Origin: Stenotrophomonas sp. 169
Lineage (GTDB): Bacteria; Pseudomonadota; Gammaproteobacteria; Xanthomonadales; Xanthomonadaceae
DNA: 64,000 nt
Direction: 5' to 3'
Assembly (NCBI RefSeq): GCF_014621775.1
Contig: NZ_CP061204.1
Location: 1,322,501-1,386,500 of the forward strand
Shown here piece after piece: positions 33,939-42,801 of the stretch. The notes beneath the pieces were generated by a model. That model saw nothing but the letters and a program-made list of their open reading frames with translations, was not told the DNA's origin and did not search any database. Made by a program: the position numbers and the translations under genes. Numbering within the stretch: the stretch's first letter is position 1; each line of letters begins with the position of its first letter.

Positions 33939-35144
33939 TCACTGCGCGGGACGCGCGACCACCGGGGCCGCCGGCTCTACCGACGTATCCACTTTCGCGA
34001 TCACCGACATCCCCGGCCGCAGGCGCACCGCCAGCGGTTGATCGGCGTCGATCGCGATCCGCACCGGCAGCCGCTGTACCACCTTGGTGAAGTTGCCGCT
34101 GGCGTTGTCCGGCCGCAGCACGCTGAACTCCGAACCGGTCGCCGGGGCGATCTCTTCGATATGGCCGCGCAGCACCTCGCCCTGGAACGCATCCACCGCG
34201 AAGGTGGCCGGCTGGCCGATGCGCATCGGCCAGGTCTGGCCTTCCTTGAAATTGGCCACCACCCACAACGTGTCCGGCACCAGGAACAGCAGCTGTGAAC
34301 CGGCTGCAACGTATTGCCCGGCGCGCGCGCTGGCCTCGCTGACTTGTCCGTCCCGCGGTGCGTGGATGACCGTGTTGGCCAGGTCGATGCGCGCCAGTTC
34401 CAAGGCAGCCTCGGCGCTTTCCACCTGCGCTTCCAGTCCCTTGCGCGCCACACGGGTGGACACCAGGGTCTCTTCGGCGATCTGGATCTGTGCCTGCGAC
34501 TGCTGCACACCGGCCTGCGCCGAGGCCTGGCCGGTGCGGAACTTGTCGCGGTCGTTCAGGGCGACCAGTCGCTGCGCGGCGAGCTGCTCATACCGTGCCA
34601 GTTCCGCACGCGAACGCTGCAGCTCGGACTGTCCGGCCGACAGCGTGGCCTTGGCCGAGGCGATCTGCGCGCGGTTCTGTGCCTGCGACTGATCGGAGTT
34701 GGCCAAGGCCGCCCTCGCACTGTCCAACGCGGCTTCCGCTTGGGCGACACGCTGGTGGTAGATGCGGTCGTCGATGCGCAGCAGCACCTCCCCCTGTTTC
34801 ACATGCTGGAAGTCCTTGACCAGCACCTCGGTGATGTAGCCGTTGACCTGCGGGGCCAGCACCGTCACCTGTCCGCGCACGTAGGCGTTGTCGGTGGTCG
34901 CGATGGCCGTGGTGAACGGCCACAGCTGCCATGCACGCAGGATCAACGCGATGCCGATCAGGGCGATCACCACCGCCAGGATCACTGCGCGGTTGCTGGG
35001 CGTGAGGTACTTCGGCGCACCGTCGCCGGTGGCCGTGCGGGTCACCGGTGGCGGTGGCGCGGGTGCAGGCGCGGCATCGGTAGGCGGCGGCGGATTGACG
35101 TTGTCCGCTGCATCGTCATCGCGGGGAGGCTGTTGTGGGGACAT
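33939..35144 (-). CDS. emrA: HlyD/EmrA-type membrane fusion protein
   Basis: A 401-residue periplasmic adaptor. A Pro-rich cytoplasmic N-terminus (about 1-45), one transmembrane helix (about 52-72, VILAVVIALIGIALILRAW), a lipoyl/biotinyl-like half (DNAYVRGQVTVLAPQVNGYI), a long alpha-hairpin coiled coil (about 125-235) and beta-barrel follow. It couples the MFS pump encoded just upstream to an outer-membrane channel for multidrug efflux. No TolC-type gene is present here. It starts 9 bp after the pump's stop, as last gene of the operon. In S. maltophilia the comparable system is EmrCABsm, but that one is preceded by MarR and an outer-membrane gene, so this is a different paralogue. Confidence 0.88.
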   Translation of the reverse strand: MSPQQPPRDDDAADNVNPPPPTDAAPAPAPPPPVTRTATGDGAPKYLTPSNRAVILAVVIALIGIALILRAWQLWPFTTAIATTDNAYVRGQVTVLAPQVNGYITEVLVKDFQHVKQGEVLLRIDDRIYHQRVAQAEAALDSARAALANSDQSQAQNRAQIASAKATLSAGQSELQRSRAELARYEQLAAQRLVALNDRDKFRTGQASAQAGVQQSQAQIQIAEETLVSTRVARKGLEAQVESAEAALELARIDLANTVIHAPRDGQVSEASARAGQYVAAGSQLLFLVPDTLWVVANFKEGQTWPMRIGQPATFAVDAFQGEVLRGHIEEIAPATGSEFSVLRPDNASGNFTKVVQRLPVRIAIDADQPLAVRLRPGMSVIAKVDTSVEPAAPVVARPAQ

Positions 35145-35153
35145 GGAATCGAC

Positions 35154-36833
35154 TCAGCGTGGTGCAGCGGCCGGAGGCGGCGCCACAGGAGGGAAAGAAG
35201 AGGAACGGCGCTTGCGCCACTGCTTCATCACCGCGGTCCACGTGGACAGCAGCAACAGCCATCCAAGGAACCCCAGCGCGATCCAGCCGGTGACCGTGAA
35301 TACATCGTTGAAGCCGCGCACGTTGGCCTCGCGTCGGGCGATCTGCGCCAATTGCGCTGTGCCTTGTGCGCTGCGCAGCATCGGATCGGTGATCTGTGCG
35401 GCGTAGATCTGCTGCTGCAGCCGCAGCCGCTGCGCCACCACCGGATCGGCGGGGTCGAGCTGGCTGACCAGGGCGCTGGAATAGATCTGTTCGCGGTGCA
35501 GCTGCACGGTGCCCAGTACGGCCGACCCGGCCAGTCCACCGAGGGTCTGGGTGATCGACAGGGTGACCAGGAAGGTGATCATGTGGTCCACGCCCTGTTT
35601 CAGCACGGCGGTGATGCCGAGCATGATCAGCGGGCCCATGAACATGCCCGAACCCACGGCGGCCAGGAACTGGCTGACGAAGAAATCATGCGGACGGTCC
35701 AGGCTGGTGCGGTGCTGGTCCAGCAGCGCGGCGCTGCCGAGCAGCAGGATGGCCATCAGCAGCTGGGGGATCAGCCGCTTCGGCCCGAAAGTGAGCGAGC
35801 TGGCGGCGATGCCGGTGACCACGCCGGCCAGGATCACCGCGAACAACGGCCGCATCTGGTCCGGCCCCATGCCGAGGATGCGCATCAGCCCGACCACGCC
35901 GTAGGACTGCTCGGTGGTCAGGAAACGCAGCAGGAACGCCCCGACGATGAAATGCATCACAGGCAGGCTGAAAAGCCAGCGCGTCTGCAGCAGCGGATTG
36001 CGCCGATGGTGTTCGATGACGAACGCCGTGGTGGCCAGCGCGATCGAGGCCACCAGGGCCCAGCCCAGCCACGGCGTATCCAGCCACCAGCGCACATAGC
36101 CCTGCGCCAGCACCACGACCAGCAGGCCGACGGCCGGTGCCATCAGGGCGAAGGTGAGGAAGTCCATCGGCTCGAAGGCCTTGATCTGCACGCCCGGTGG
36201 CAGCTTCAACAGGACCACCGCCGCAAACGCGCACAGGGCAAGCCCGGCTTCGAAGAAGTACAGCAGGTGCCATTGGCCGGTGCCGACCAGACTGGGGGAA
36301 ATCACCCACGCCAAGGGCACCGCCAACTGCGAAAGCCCCACCCCGATGACCAGCAGGTTGCCGGTATAGCGGCGCGGCAGCGACTGCAGCATGTACAGCG
36401 TGCCGAGCGTCGAACAGGCGGCACCGGCAAAGCCACTGGCCGCGCGCAGCAGTACCGTGGTTTCGAACGTGCCGACCACCAGGTGCAGCAGCGCAAGTGC
36501 GGCGTACAGGCCGAGCCCGATCTCCGCGAACAGGCGGATGCCATATTGCTGGCGGAACTTGAACGCCAGCAGGTTGGCGGTGACGTTGACCATCACGTAC
36601 GACGCCACCAGCCAGCTGCCCTGGGCCGGGGTCAGGCCCAGCTGACCCTGCAGGAAGGGCAGGTTGGCAGTGACCAGCGCGGTGCCGAGGCCGCCGGTGA
36701 TCGCCACCAGCACCGATACCATCGCATAGGCCATGCGCCGGTGCGGCGGGTGCCACGGCATTGAAGCGGACCCGGGCAGGGTCGGCTTTTCGTGTTCTTC
36801 CCAGTCCGGGATGGGCTTGAGGTACTGCGACAT
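35154..36833 (-). CDS. emrB: MFS multidrug transporter (DHA2, EmrB-like)
   Basis: A 559-residue drug/proton antiporter with about 14 predicted helices. The DHA2 opening (TANLPFLQGQLGLTPAQGSW) and LVASYVMVNVTANLL in helix 2 are family hallmarks. It pairs with the EmrA-type adaptor 9 bp downstream and should extrude hydrophobic compounds across both membranes. Its start overlaps the stop of the TetR gene by one base (TGATG), so expression is coupled to that of its regulator. Substrates are not predictable. Confidence 0.9.
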   Translation of the reverse strand: MSQYLKPIPDWEEHEKPTLPGSASMPWHPPHRRMAYAMVSVLVAITGGLGTALVTANLPFLQGQLGLTPAQGSWLVASYVMVNVTANLLAFKFRQQYGIRLFAEIGLGLYAALALLHLVVGTFETTVLLRAASGFAGAACSTLGTLYMLQSLPRRYTGNLLVIGVGLSQLAVPLAWVISPSLVGTGQWHLLYFFEAGLALCAFAAVVLLKLPPGVQIKAFEPMDFLTFALMAPAVGLLVVVLAQGYVRWWLDTPWLGWALVASIALATTAFVIEHHRRNPLLQTRWLFSLPVMHFIVGAFLLRFLTTEQSYGVVGLMRILGMGPDQMRPLFAVILAGVVTGIAASSLTFGPKRLIPQLLMAILLLGSAALLDQHRTSLDRPHDFFVSQFLAAVGSGMFMGPLIMLGITAVLKQGVDHMITFLVTLSITQTLGGLAGSAVLGTVQLHREQIYSSALVSQLDPADPVVAQRLRLQQQIYAAQITDPMLRSAQGTAQLAQIARREANVRGFNDVFTVTGWIALGFLGWLLLLSTWTAVMKQWRKRRSSSFPPVAPPPAAAPR

Positions 36834-37399
36834 CAGGCCTCCGCGGCGTCGGTTCCCTGCAGGCCCGCGCGCAGCAGCTGCAGCGCACGTCGTGCCAGTT
36901 CAGTCCGCTCGGCGCGGTCCTTGCCGCGCAGCGCGGCCCCCAGCATGCCTGAAATCAGTGAAATGTCCGTGGAGGTCAGGTCGGGCCGGCACAGGCCCGC
37001 CGCGATGGCGCGCTGTATCGGCGCTTCCATCAGGGTGCGGACGGTTTCGCGGGCGATGGTGACGGTCGGATCGTCCGGATGCACCGCGCGCCAGTAATCG
37101 GCCAGTGCGGGCGAGTCGACGATACGGCGACCCATGCCGTCCAGGAGTTCGAACAGCGCATCATCCCGATCACCCAGTTCGACCACCTGTCGTCGGATAC
37201 GCTCGACGGTGCGTTGCAGCAGTGCTTCGATCAACGCCGCGCGGTCGGGGAAGTTGCGGTACAGCGTGGCCCGCCCTACGTGCGCGCGCTCGACGACCAG
37301 GTCCAAGGGCGCGGTGACGCCGTGGTTGCCGAACACATGGTCGGCGGCATCCAGGATCTGTGCGCGGCGTGCTGCCGCGTCGGCACGTAAAGAGGTCAT
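36833..37399 (-). CDS. TetR/AcrR-family repressor of the efflux operon
   Basis: A 188-residue regulator. The helix-turn-helix is in residues about 10-55 (ILDAADHVFGNHGVTAPLDL, then VGRATLYRNFPDRAAL), followed by a helical ligand domain. It is the first gene of the operon and overlaps the pump gene by one base, so it very likely represses the operon and itself. A near-perfect palindrome lies 10 bp before its start. The ATG at 37399 is chosen because the HTH then begins at the usual distance; the frame upstream to 37528 crosses the palindrome. Confidence 0.9.
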   Translation of the reverse strand: MTSLRADAAARRAQILDAADHVFGNHGVTAPLDLVVERAHVGRATLYRNFPDRAALIEALLQRTVERIRRQVVELGDRDDALFELLDGMGRRIVDSPALADYWRAVHPDDPTVTIARETVRTLMEAPIQRAIAAGLCRPDLTSTDISLISGMLGAALRGKDRAERTELARRALQLLRAGLQGTDAAEA

Positions 37400-37408
37400 G
37401 ACGCTATT

Positions 37409-37428
37409 TTCGGACAAAAGTGTCCGAA
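37409..37428. promoter_or_regulatory. Palindromic operator, probable TetR-family binding site
   Basis: TTCGGACA-AAAG-TGTCCGAA is a perfect 8-bp inverted repeat 10 bp upstream of the regulator start, where a bound repressor would block the promoter. Half-site spacing is typical for TetR-family dimers. Confidence 0.75.
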
Positions 37429-37510
37429 ATGCGATGGCCGTTTGCGTCATCGGGCGCCCGCGTTGGCGTCCGGTGGGCTTCGTGAGAGGGCAGTGATCCC
37501 AAGGGAAGCA

Positions 37511-37543
37511 AGCGGGGCCCGGCTGCATGCCGGACCCCGCTTT
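37511..37543 (-). terminator. Hairpin downstream of the ZnuD-like receptor
   Basis: AGCGGGG...CCCCGCT with an inner CCGGC/GCCGG stem forms a long GC hairpin 12 bp past the receptor stop. T-runs are short on both sides, so the direction is uncertain. Confidence 0.5.
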
Positions 37544-37555
37544 GTCACGCGTGCA

Positions 37556-39745
37556 TCAGAAGTAGGCGCGGATGCCGAACGCCACGCCGCGTCCCGGCAG
37601 CGGCGAGTAATCGCGGAGCAGGGACGTGTGCGGGCGTACTTCGCGGTTGGTCAGGTTGTTGCCGTCCAGGAACACCTCGTAGCTGTTGCTGTCGCTGCGG
37701 TCCCAGCGGTAGGCCACGTGCGCGTCGACCAGGGTATAGCCGTCGCTGGCCTGTTCGTTCTGCGCGGTGTCCTTCTGGCTGCTGTAGCGCACGGCGCCCA
37801 GCGATGCACGCCAGCCGTCCTTCGCCCAGCGCAGGTCCGCGCCCACGCGTGCCGGCGAAATGCGCGGCAGGTAACCGCCGTTGGCCAGTTCCACGGTGTA
37901 GTTGTGGTTGTGGTCGCCATGCGGCACCGCGATGTCCACGTTGCGGCTGCCGCTGCCATCCAGCTCGGCCTTGACGTAGTCACCGAACACCCGCAGGTCC
38001 CAATCGCCGGCGCCGCCTTCGAACAGATGGACCAGTGCCTCCGCTTCGGCGCCCTTGAAGGTGGCGTCCTGCTGCGCCCACAGACGTACCGGCAGGTCTT
38101 CCACCACGCCGGTGTCGGCCAGATAGATGAAGTCCTTGAACTTCGTCTGGTACACCGAAGCCGAGAAGTCCACGCGTTCGCTGTGCGTATGGATACCCAG
38201 TTCGATGCGCTGGCCGCGCTCGGTCTTCATGTCAGGGTTGCCCAGCTCGATGGAACGCGTGGCGATATGCGCGCCGGCGGCGTAGAGCTCTTCATTGGTC
38301 GGGGCGCGCTCGGAGCTGTCCACGCCGAAGCGCAGGTCCACGGCATCGTTGAGCGTCCAGATACCGGCGGCAGACAGATTGGTGGCATCGAATTTGCGCT
38401 GCTGGTAATCGCCGGTGGGGTCCAGCTTGACCTGATCGTGGCGTGCGCCCAGCTCCAGCTTGAACGGACCGAACTGCTTTTCCTGCAGCACGAACAGGCC
38501 GGCGTTTTCGGTGCGGGTGTCCGGCACGAACGCTTCTTCGCCCTTCGCACCGAAATCGCTGTTGCCGAACTGCAGGCCGAAGGCGCCGTTCCAACCGGCG
38601 ATTTCATTCTGCACCGCTTCCAGGCGACCTTCGATGCCTTGGTTGGTGAAGCGGGTGGCCGGGGTGCCGGCTTCCAGTTCGACGTGTTCGTAGTCAGTGA
38701 ACGCGGTGCGCAGGGTGACGCTCTTCAGGAACGAGGTCGGGTTGTAGAGGCCGCCTTTGAACTCGAAGCGGTTCTGCACCATGTCGATGCGCACGTCGTG
38801 CTCGTCCCCTTCTTCTTCCTCGCCGCCATGATCGTGGTCGTGATCGTGGTCATCGCCGTCGGCATGCACGTGCGCGCCGTTGGGAATGCCGTAGTTGGTG
38901 CGGTAGGTGCTGGCAGACAGGCCGAAGAAGCCACCATCGCCCAGCCACGTCGCGCCCACGCCGCCGGCGCGGGTACGGATGGAGCTGTTGTCCAGCGTGC
39001 CGCGCCGCGGCTCGGCGGCGTCGCCATCGTCATGCGCATGGTCGTGTTCTTCCAATGCATCGACCACGGCGTAGCCGGGGATGCGGTAATCGTCGCCATT
39101 GCGTACCAGGCCGTCCACGTGCAGCACCCAGTTGCCGTTGACGCCATCCAGCCGGAACATGCCGCTGCGCTCGTCATTGACGCTGTTGCCACGGACTTCG
39201 GCGCGGCCACTCAGCGGGCGATCCGGGATCTCCCGGGCGATGCGGCCATCGACGACGTTCACCGCACCACCGATCGCGCCACTGCCGAACAGCAGGGTGG
39301 CCGGGCCCTTCAGTACTTCGATCTGATCGGCCAGGAACGGCTCGATGCTGGTGGCATGGTCGGCGCTGACCGTGGAGGCATCCATGTTGCCCATGCCGTT
39401 GGACAGCACGGCCACGCGTGGGCCTTCCTGGCCGCGGATGATCGGGCGGCCGACGCCTGGGCCGAAGAAGGTGCTCTGCACGCCGGGCAGCTTGGCGACG
39501 GTGTCACCCAGGGTGCCGGCCTTGGCGTCGTCCAGGCGCTCGCCGGACAGCACCTCGACCGGACGCGCCAGTGATTCGGCATCGCCCTGCAGTGGGGAGG
39601 CGGTGACCTTCACTTCGGACAGTTCGGTCAGGTGGCGATCGCGATCAGCAGGCGCGTCGGCCGCCATCGCCAACGCGGGAACAAGGGCAGCGGCCAGCGC
39701 CAACGCGAGGGCATGCGGGCGGGGCCGGAAACGCAGAGCAGTCAT
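37556..39745 (-). CDS. znuD: TonB-dependent receptor, ZnuD-like (zinc)
   Basis: A 729-residue outer-membrane receptor: signal peptide (to about residue 28, ALAMA), plug domain with GPGVGRPIIRGQEGPRVAV and LKGPATLLFG, and a barrel ending in GVAFGIRAYF. Two acidic His-rich extracellular stretches (EEHDHAHDDGD and HADGDDHDHDHDHG) are the hallmark of ZnuD, the zinc receptor of Neisseria and relatives. It should import zinc by TonB energy during starvation. A Zur-like box (39763-39777) lies 18 bp upstream of the start, and zur is in the same window. The ATG at 39745 starts the signal peptide; the frame upstream to 39781 crosses the box. Confidence 0.88.
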   Translation of the reverse strand: MTALRFRPRPHALALALAAALVPALAMAADAPADRDRHLTELSEVKVTASPLQGDAESLARPVEVLSGERLDDAKAGTLGDTVAKLPGVQSTFFGPGVGRPIIRGQEGPRVAVLSNGMGNMDASTVSADHATSIEPFLADQIEVLKGPATLLFGSGAIGGAVNVVDGRIAREIPDRPLSGRAEVRGNSVNDERSGMFRLDGVNGNWVLHVDGLVRNGDDYRIPGYAVVDALEEHDHAHDDGDAAEPRRGTLDNSSIRTRAGGVGATWLGDGGFFGLSASTYRTNYGIPNGAHVHADGDDHDHDHDHGGEEEEGDEHDVRIDMVQNRFEFKGGLYNPTSFLKSVTLRTAFTDYEHVELEAGTPATRFTNQGIEGRLEAVQNEIAGWNGAFGLQFGNSDFGAKGEEAFVPDTRTENAGLFVLQEKQFGPFKLELGARHDQVKLDPTGDYQQRKFDATNLSAAGIWTLNDAVDLRFGVDSSERAPTNEELYAAGAHIATRSIELGNPDMKTERGQRIELGIHTHSERVDFSASVYQTKFKDFIYLADTGVVEDLPVRLWAQQDATFKGAEAEALVHLFEGGAGDWDLRVFGDYVKAELDGSGSRNVDIAVPHGDHNHNYTVELANGGYLPRISPARVGADLRWAKDGWRASLGAVRYSSQKDTAQNEQASDGYTLVDAHVAYRWDRSDSNSYEVFLDGNNLTNREVRPHTSLLRDYSPLPGRGVAFGIRAYF

Positions 39746-39762
39746 GGGGCTATCCAATGAAT

Positions 39763-39777
39763 TGTTATAACGTATCA
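39763..39777. promoter_or_regulatory. Zur-box-like site before the ZnuD-like receptor
   Basis: TGTTATAACGTATCA agrees with the gamma-proteobacterial Zur core TGTTATA-N-TATAACA at 11 of 14 defined positions. Confidence 0.55.
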
Positions 39778-39858
39778 ACAAGGGGGCGCACGAATCCCGT
39801 CGAGTGCAGCGGGAGAGAGAGACGCTGACGCAAACGGGCCGTGCGGGTTCAGAAGGGA

Positions 39859-39877
39859 TGTTATATTATTCCATAAC
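39859..39877. promoter_or_regulatory. Zur-box-like site before the MerC-like gene
   Basis: TGTTATATTATTCCATAAC contains a full TGTTATA half and 12 of 14 matches to the Zur core in its first 15 bases; it ends in a further ATAAC that makes a wider dyad with GTTAT. It is 24 bp before the MerC-like start. Confidence 0.6.
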
Positions 39878-39901
39878 GCTTCGCCGACCCTGCTGGAAGT
39901 C

Positions 39902-40315
39902 ATGCCCCTCATCCAACGCCTTCGCCATCTGCTCGACCGCTTCGGTGCCACCGGCTCGCTGCTGTGCGCCGTGCACTGTGCGGTGATTCCCATCGTGCTG
40001 GCCGCGGCGCCTTCGCTGGGCCTGTCGGTGTGGCTGGGTGACGGCGTGGAAGCGGCGCTGGTGGTGTTCGTGACGTTGCTGGGGCTGTTCAGCCTGGTGT
40101 GGGGTTATCGCCGCCATGGCGCATTGCGCGCGCTGGGGTTCCTGTTGCCTGGTCTGGTCGCGTTGTGGGCGGGATTGTTGTACTCCCCGCTGCACCACGA
40201 CCCTGTTCCGCACGCGGTGGTGATGACCTTGGGCGGCCTGCTGGTAGGGGTGGCGCACCTGGTGAACCTGCGGCTGAACCACGGCCATGTGCATGACGCG
40301 AGCTGCGCGCACTGA
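39902..40315 (+). CDS. MerC-domain membrane protein
   Basis: A 137-residue inner-membrane protein with four predicted helices and the MerC-type motif CAVHCAVIP (two Cys, one His) in helix 1. MerC proteins import mercury in mer operons, but there are no mer genes here. The His/Cys-rich C-terminus (HGHVHDASCAH) and its position divergent from a ZnuD-like receptor with Zur-like boxes between them suggest a zinc-related role, perhaps moving zinc from periplasm to cytoplasm. This role is inference. The ATG at 39902 is the only reasonable start. Confidence 0.82.
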   Translation: MPLIQRLRHLLDRFGATGSLLCAVHCAVIPIVLAAAPSLGLSVWLGDGVEAALVVFVTLLGLFSLVWGYRRHGALRALGFLLPGLVALWAGLLYSPLHHDPVPHAVVMTLGGLLVGVAHLVNLRLNHGHVHDASCAH

Positions 40316-40425
40316 GGCCGTCGTGGTAGGCTTTCCGATCGTGCGCGGGGGCGTCCAGCAAGACGGCCCCGCCAAACCCGTGTCAGCACGGGGTAATCAG
40401 AATCAACATAGCCAGGAGTTAAGAC

Positions 40426-40608
40426 ATGGGTAAGGGTGACCGCAAGACCGCCAAGGGTAAGCGTTTCAACGCCAGCTACGGCAACGCCCGTTTGCACATC
40501 GTGAGCAAGGCCGCCGTCGGCGCCGCTGCTCCGGTAGCCAAGAAGACCGTGGCCAAGGCCCCGGCAAAGAAGGCCGTTGCCAAGAAGGCCGTCGCCAAGG
40601 CCAGCTGA
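40426..40608 (+). CDS. 30S ribosomal protein bTHX with Ala/Lys-rich tail
   Basis: A 60-residue basic protein. The first 25 residues (MGKGDRKTAKGKRFNASYGN) match the bTHX/Thx family, a small protein that sits at the top of the 30S head. The rest is an Ala/Lys repeat (KKAVAKKAVAKA) resembling histone H1-like tails and probably binds RNA or DNA non-specifically. AGGAG lies 8 bp before the ATG, and a strong terminator follows, so it is a stand-alone transcript. Frequent Lys codons AAG and GCC alternate, making the tail a short coding repeat. Confidence 0.85.
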   Translation: MGKGDRKTAKGKRFNASYGNARLHIVSKAAVGAAAPVAKKTVAKAPAKKAVAKKAVAKAS

Positions 40609-40627
40609 TCGCTGACCGGCAGAACAC

Positions 40628-40661
40628 GAAAAAACGCGGCGCCCAGCGCCGCGTTTTTTTT
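40628..40661 (+). terminator. Rho-independent terminator after bTHX
   Basis: ACGCGGCGC-CCA-GCGCCGCGT with an A-run before and an eight-T run after; likely works in both directions. Confidence 0.95.
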
Positions 40662-40737
40662 ATGCCTCAGATTTCCTGCTCGGCGGTGTCGCTCGCCGGG
40701 TGCTGCCGCACGCATCAGCCCCTGAGCAGGCCAGTGC

Positions 40738-42801
40738 TCACACCACCGGCTCGCGCAATACCGGATTGTCCCAGCCCGGTCGCGGCGAGAACCGATCGCC
40801 ATGGCGCTGCTGCAGTACCTTCAGCCGCTCCACCAGCACGTCCGCGCCGGTGGCCCGGATGTACTGCACCGGACCGCCACGGAACGGGGCAAAGCCGGTG
40901 CCGAAGATCACGCCCGCATCCAGCAGGTCCGCATCGGCCACCACGCCGTCGTGCAGGCAGGCCACCGCTTCGTTGAGCAACGGCAGGATCAGGCGATCCT
41001 CCAGGTCACCCGGTGCCTGGTAGTCCTTGGCCACTTCAGGCTTCTTGGCGCGGCCGTTTTCCCAGGTGTAGATCCCCTGGCCATCCTTCTTGCCGCGCTT
41101 GCCCTGTTCCACCGTCTGCAGCGCCGCAGGAATCTGCAGCCCCAGGAACGGCGCCAGTTCTTCGCCCACGCCCGCGGCCACGTCCAGACCCACCGTATCG
41201 AGCAGCTCGATCGGCCCCATCGGCATGCCGAACTTCACTGCGGCCTTGTCGATCACCGGGCCCGGGATACCTTCGGCATACGCGGTCGCCGCTTCCAGCA
41301 TGTACGGGAACAGCACGCGGTTGACCAGGAAGCCGGGGGTGCCGGCCACCGGTACCGGGAACTTGCCCAGCGCCTTGCAGAATGCCGCCAGGCGGCGCTC
41401 GGTCTCCGGCGCCATGCCATCGTGATGGATGATCTCCACCAATGGCATCTGCGCCACCGGGTTGAAGTAGTGCAGGCCGGCAAACTGCGCCGGGCGCTGG
41501 ATATGGTCGCGCAGTTCAATCAGGGGGATGGACGAGGTATTGGTCGTCAACAGCGCGTCGGCCTTCATGTTCGGCTCCAGCGTCTGGTACAGGTCACGCT
41601 TGGCCTGCGGATTCTCGATGATCGCCTCGATCACCAGATCCGCCTGTGCGGCGCCGGCACCGGCCAGATCGGCCTGCAGGCGCGCGGCCACGGCGGGGCG
41701 CTTGCTCTCGTCACGGACCTTCTTTTCGAACAGCGTCTGCGCACGCTGCATGGCCGGGTCGATGAAGCGCTGCTCGCGGTCCTGCAGGGTCACGTTGAAG
41801 CCCTTGTACGCTGACCAGGCGGCGATGTCGCCGCCCATCACCCCGGCGCCGACCACATGCACATGGTGGATGCCGTGGTCGCCGCCACCGAGGGCCTTCA
41901 GCCGCTCGGTCAGGAAGAAGATGCGGATCAGGTTGCGCGCGGTCGGCGTGCTGGCCAGCTTCACGACCGCGCGGCGCTCGGCATCCAGGCGGGCCTGCAC
42001 CGGCTTGCCCCCTGTGCGCTCCCACGTGCTGATGAGTGCATACGGCGCGGGGTAGTGTTCCTTGCGGGCCTTGCGCGCGACCTGCTTGGCCATCTGCGGG
42101 GCCAACAGCTTGCGCGCCGGCCAGGTGTTGGTCGCCCACGCGGTGGCGCGCTGCTTGAACGGGCGCGTCGTGCCTTTCAGCGCCAACGCAACCGCGGTGT
42201 CGAGCAGCAGCGCCGGGGCCACGACCTTGTCGACCAGACCGATGTTGCGCGCTGCCGATGCCGACAGCGTGCGGCCGGTGAGCATCATGTCCATCGCCGC
42301 CGGTGCGCCGACCAGCTGCGGCAGGCGCGCGCTGCCACCCCAGCCGGGGAAGATGCCCAACTGGGTCTCCGGCAGGCCGATGCGGGTGCTGCTGTCGCTG
42401 GACGCCACGCGGTAACGGCAGGCCAGGGCCAGCTCGGTGCCGCCGCCCAGACAGTGGCCGTGGATGGCCGCGACGGTGGGGCAGGGCAGCTCGGCCAGCT
42501 TCTGGTAGGTGACCTGGCCACGACGGATCGCATCGTTCACGGTGCCACGGCGGTCGAACTCCTGGAATTCCTTGAGGTCGGCCCCGGCAATGAAGCCGGC
42601 CTTCTTCACCGACTGGATCACCACGCCCTTGGGCGGATCGATCGCAATGCGTTCAATCAGGTCGCCCAGCTCGAGCAGGACGTCCTGGGACATCGCGTTG
42701 ACGTTGGCGTCCTGGCGGTCGAGATTGAGCACCACGACACCGTCGTCGCGGATCTCCGGGTGCCAGTGCGCGAGGCGAAGCCCATCGAAGCCTGAGAGCA
42801 T
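40738..42801 (-). CDS. fadJ: Fatty acid beta-oxidation multienzyme (enoyl-CoA hydratase / 3-hydroxyacyl-CoA dehydrogenase)
   Basis: A 687-residue fusion enzyme. The N-terminal crotonase domain (about 1-190) has the oxyanion-hole loop AGADLKEFQEF and HGHCLGGGTELALACR with catalytic Glu. The central NAD-binding domain (from about 325) has VVGAGVMGGDIAAWSAYKG, then NTSSIPL and HYFNPVAQMPLVEII with the catalytic His-Glu pair, and a C-terminal HCDH domain. It hydrates enoyl-CoA and oxidises 3-hydroxyacyl-CoA. Length (687) is nearer FadJ than FadB (about 715-730). No thiolase gene (fadA/I) is adjacent, so exact FadB/FadJ naming is uncertain. GGAACG precedes the ATG at 42801. Confidence 0.9.
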   Translation of the reverse strand: MLSGFDGLRLAHWHPEIRDDGVVVLNLDRQDANVNAMSQDVLLELGDLIERIAIDPPKGVVIQSVKKAGFIAGADLKEFQEFDRRGTVNDAIRRGQVTYQKLAELPCPTVAAIHGHCLGGGTELALACRYRVASSDSSTRIGLPETQLGIFPGWGGSARLPQLVGAPAAMDMMLTGRTLSASAARNIGLVDKVVAPALLLDTAVALALKGTTRPFKQRATAWATNTWPARKLLAPQMAKQVARKARKEHYPAPYALISTWERTGGKPVQARLDAERRAVVKLASTPTARNLIRIFFLTERLKALGGGDHGIHHVHVVGAGVMGGDIAAWSAYKGFNVTLQDREQRFIDPAMQRAQTLFEKKVRDESKRPAVAARLQADLAGAGAAQADLVIEAIIENPQAKRDLYQTLEPNMKADALLTTNTSSIPLIELRDHIQRPAQFAGLHYFNPVAQMPLVEIIHHDGMAPETERRLAAFCKALGKFPVPVAGTPGFLVNRVLFPYMLEAATAYAEGIPGPVIDKAAVKFGMPMGPIELLDTVGLDVAAGVGEELAPFLGLQIPAALQTVEQGKRGKKDGQGIYTWENGRAKKPEVAKDYQAPGDLEDRLILPLLNEAVACLHDGVVADADLLDAGVIFGTGFAPFRGGPVQYIRATGADVLVERLKVLQQRHGDRFSPRPGWDNPVLREPVV

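Noticed and set aside
34314..36764. 816-codon plus-strand frame opposite the efflux genes
   Set aside because: Gln/Arg/His-rich composition without motifs, antisense to clear EmrA and EmrB-type genes.
37442..39574. 710-codon plus-strand frame opposite the ZnuD-like receptor
   Set aside because: Antisense shadow; no ribosome-binding site or domain.
39902..40315. Mercury resistance (mer) operon
   Set aside because: Only a MerC-like gene is present; no MerR, MerT, MerP or MerA, and the context is zinc-related.
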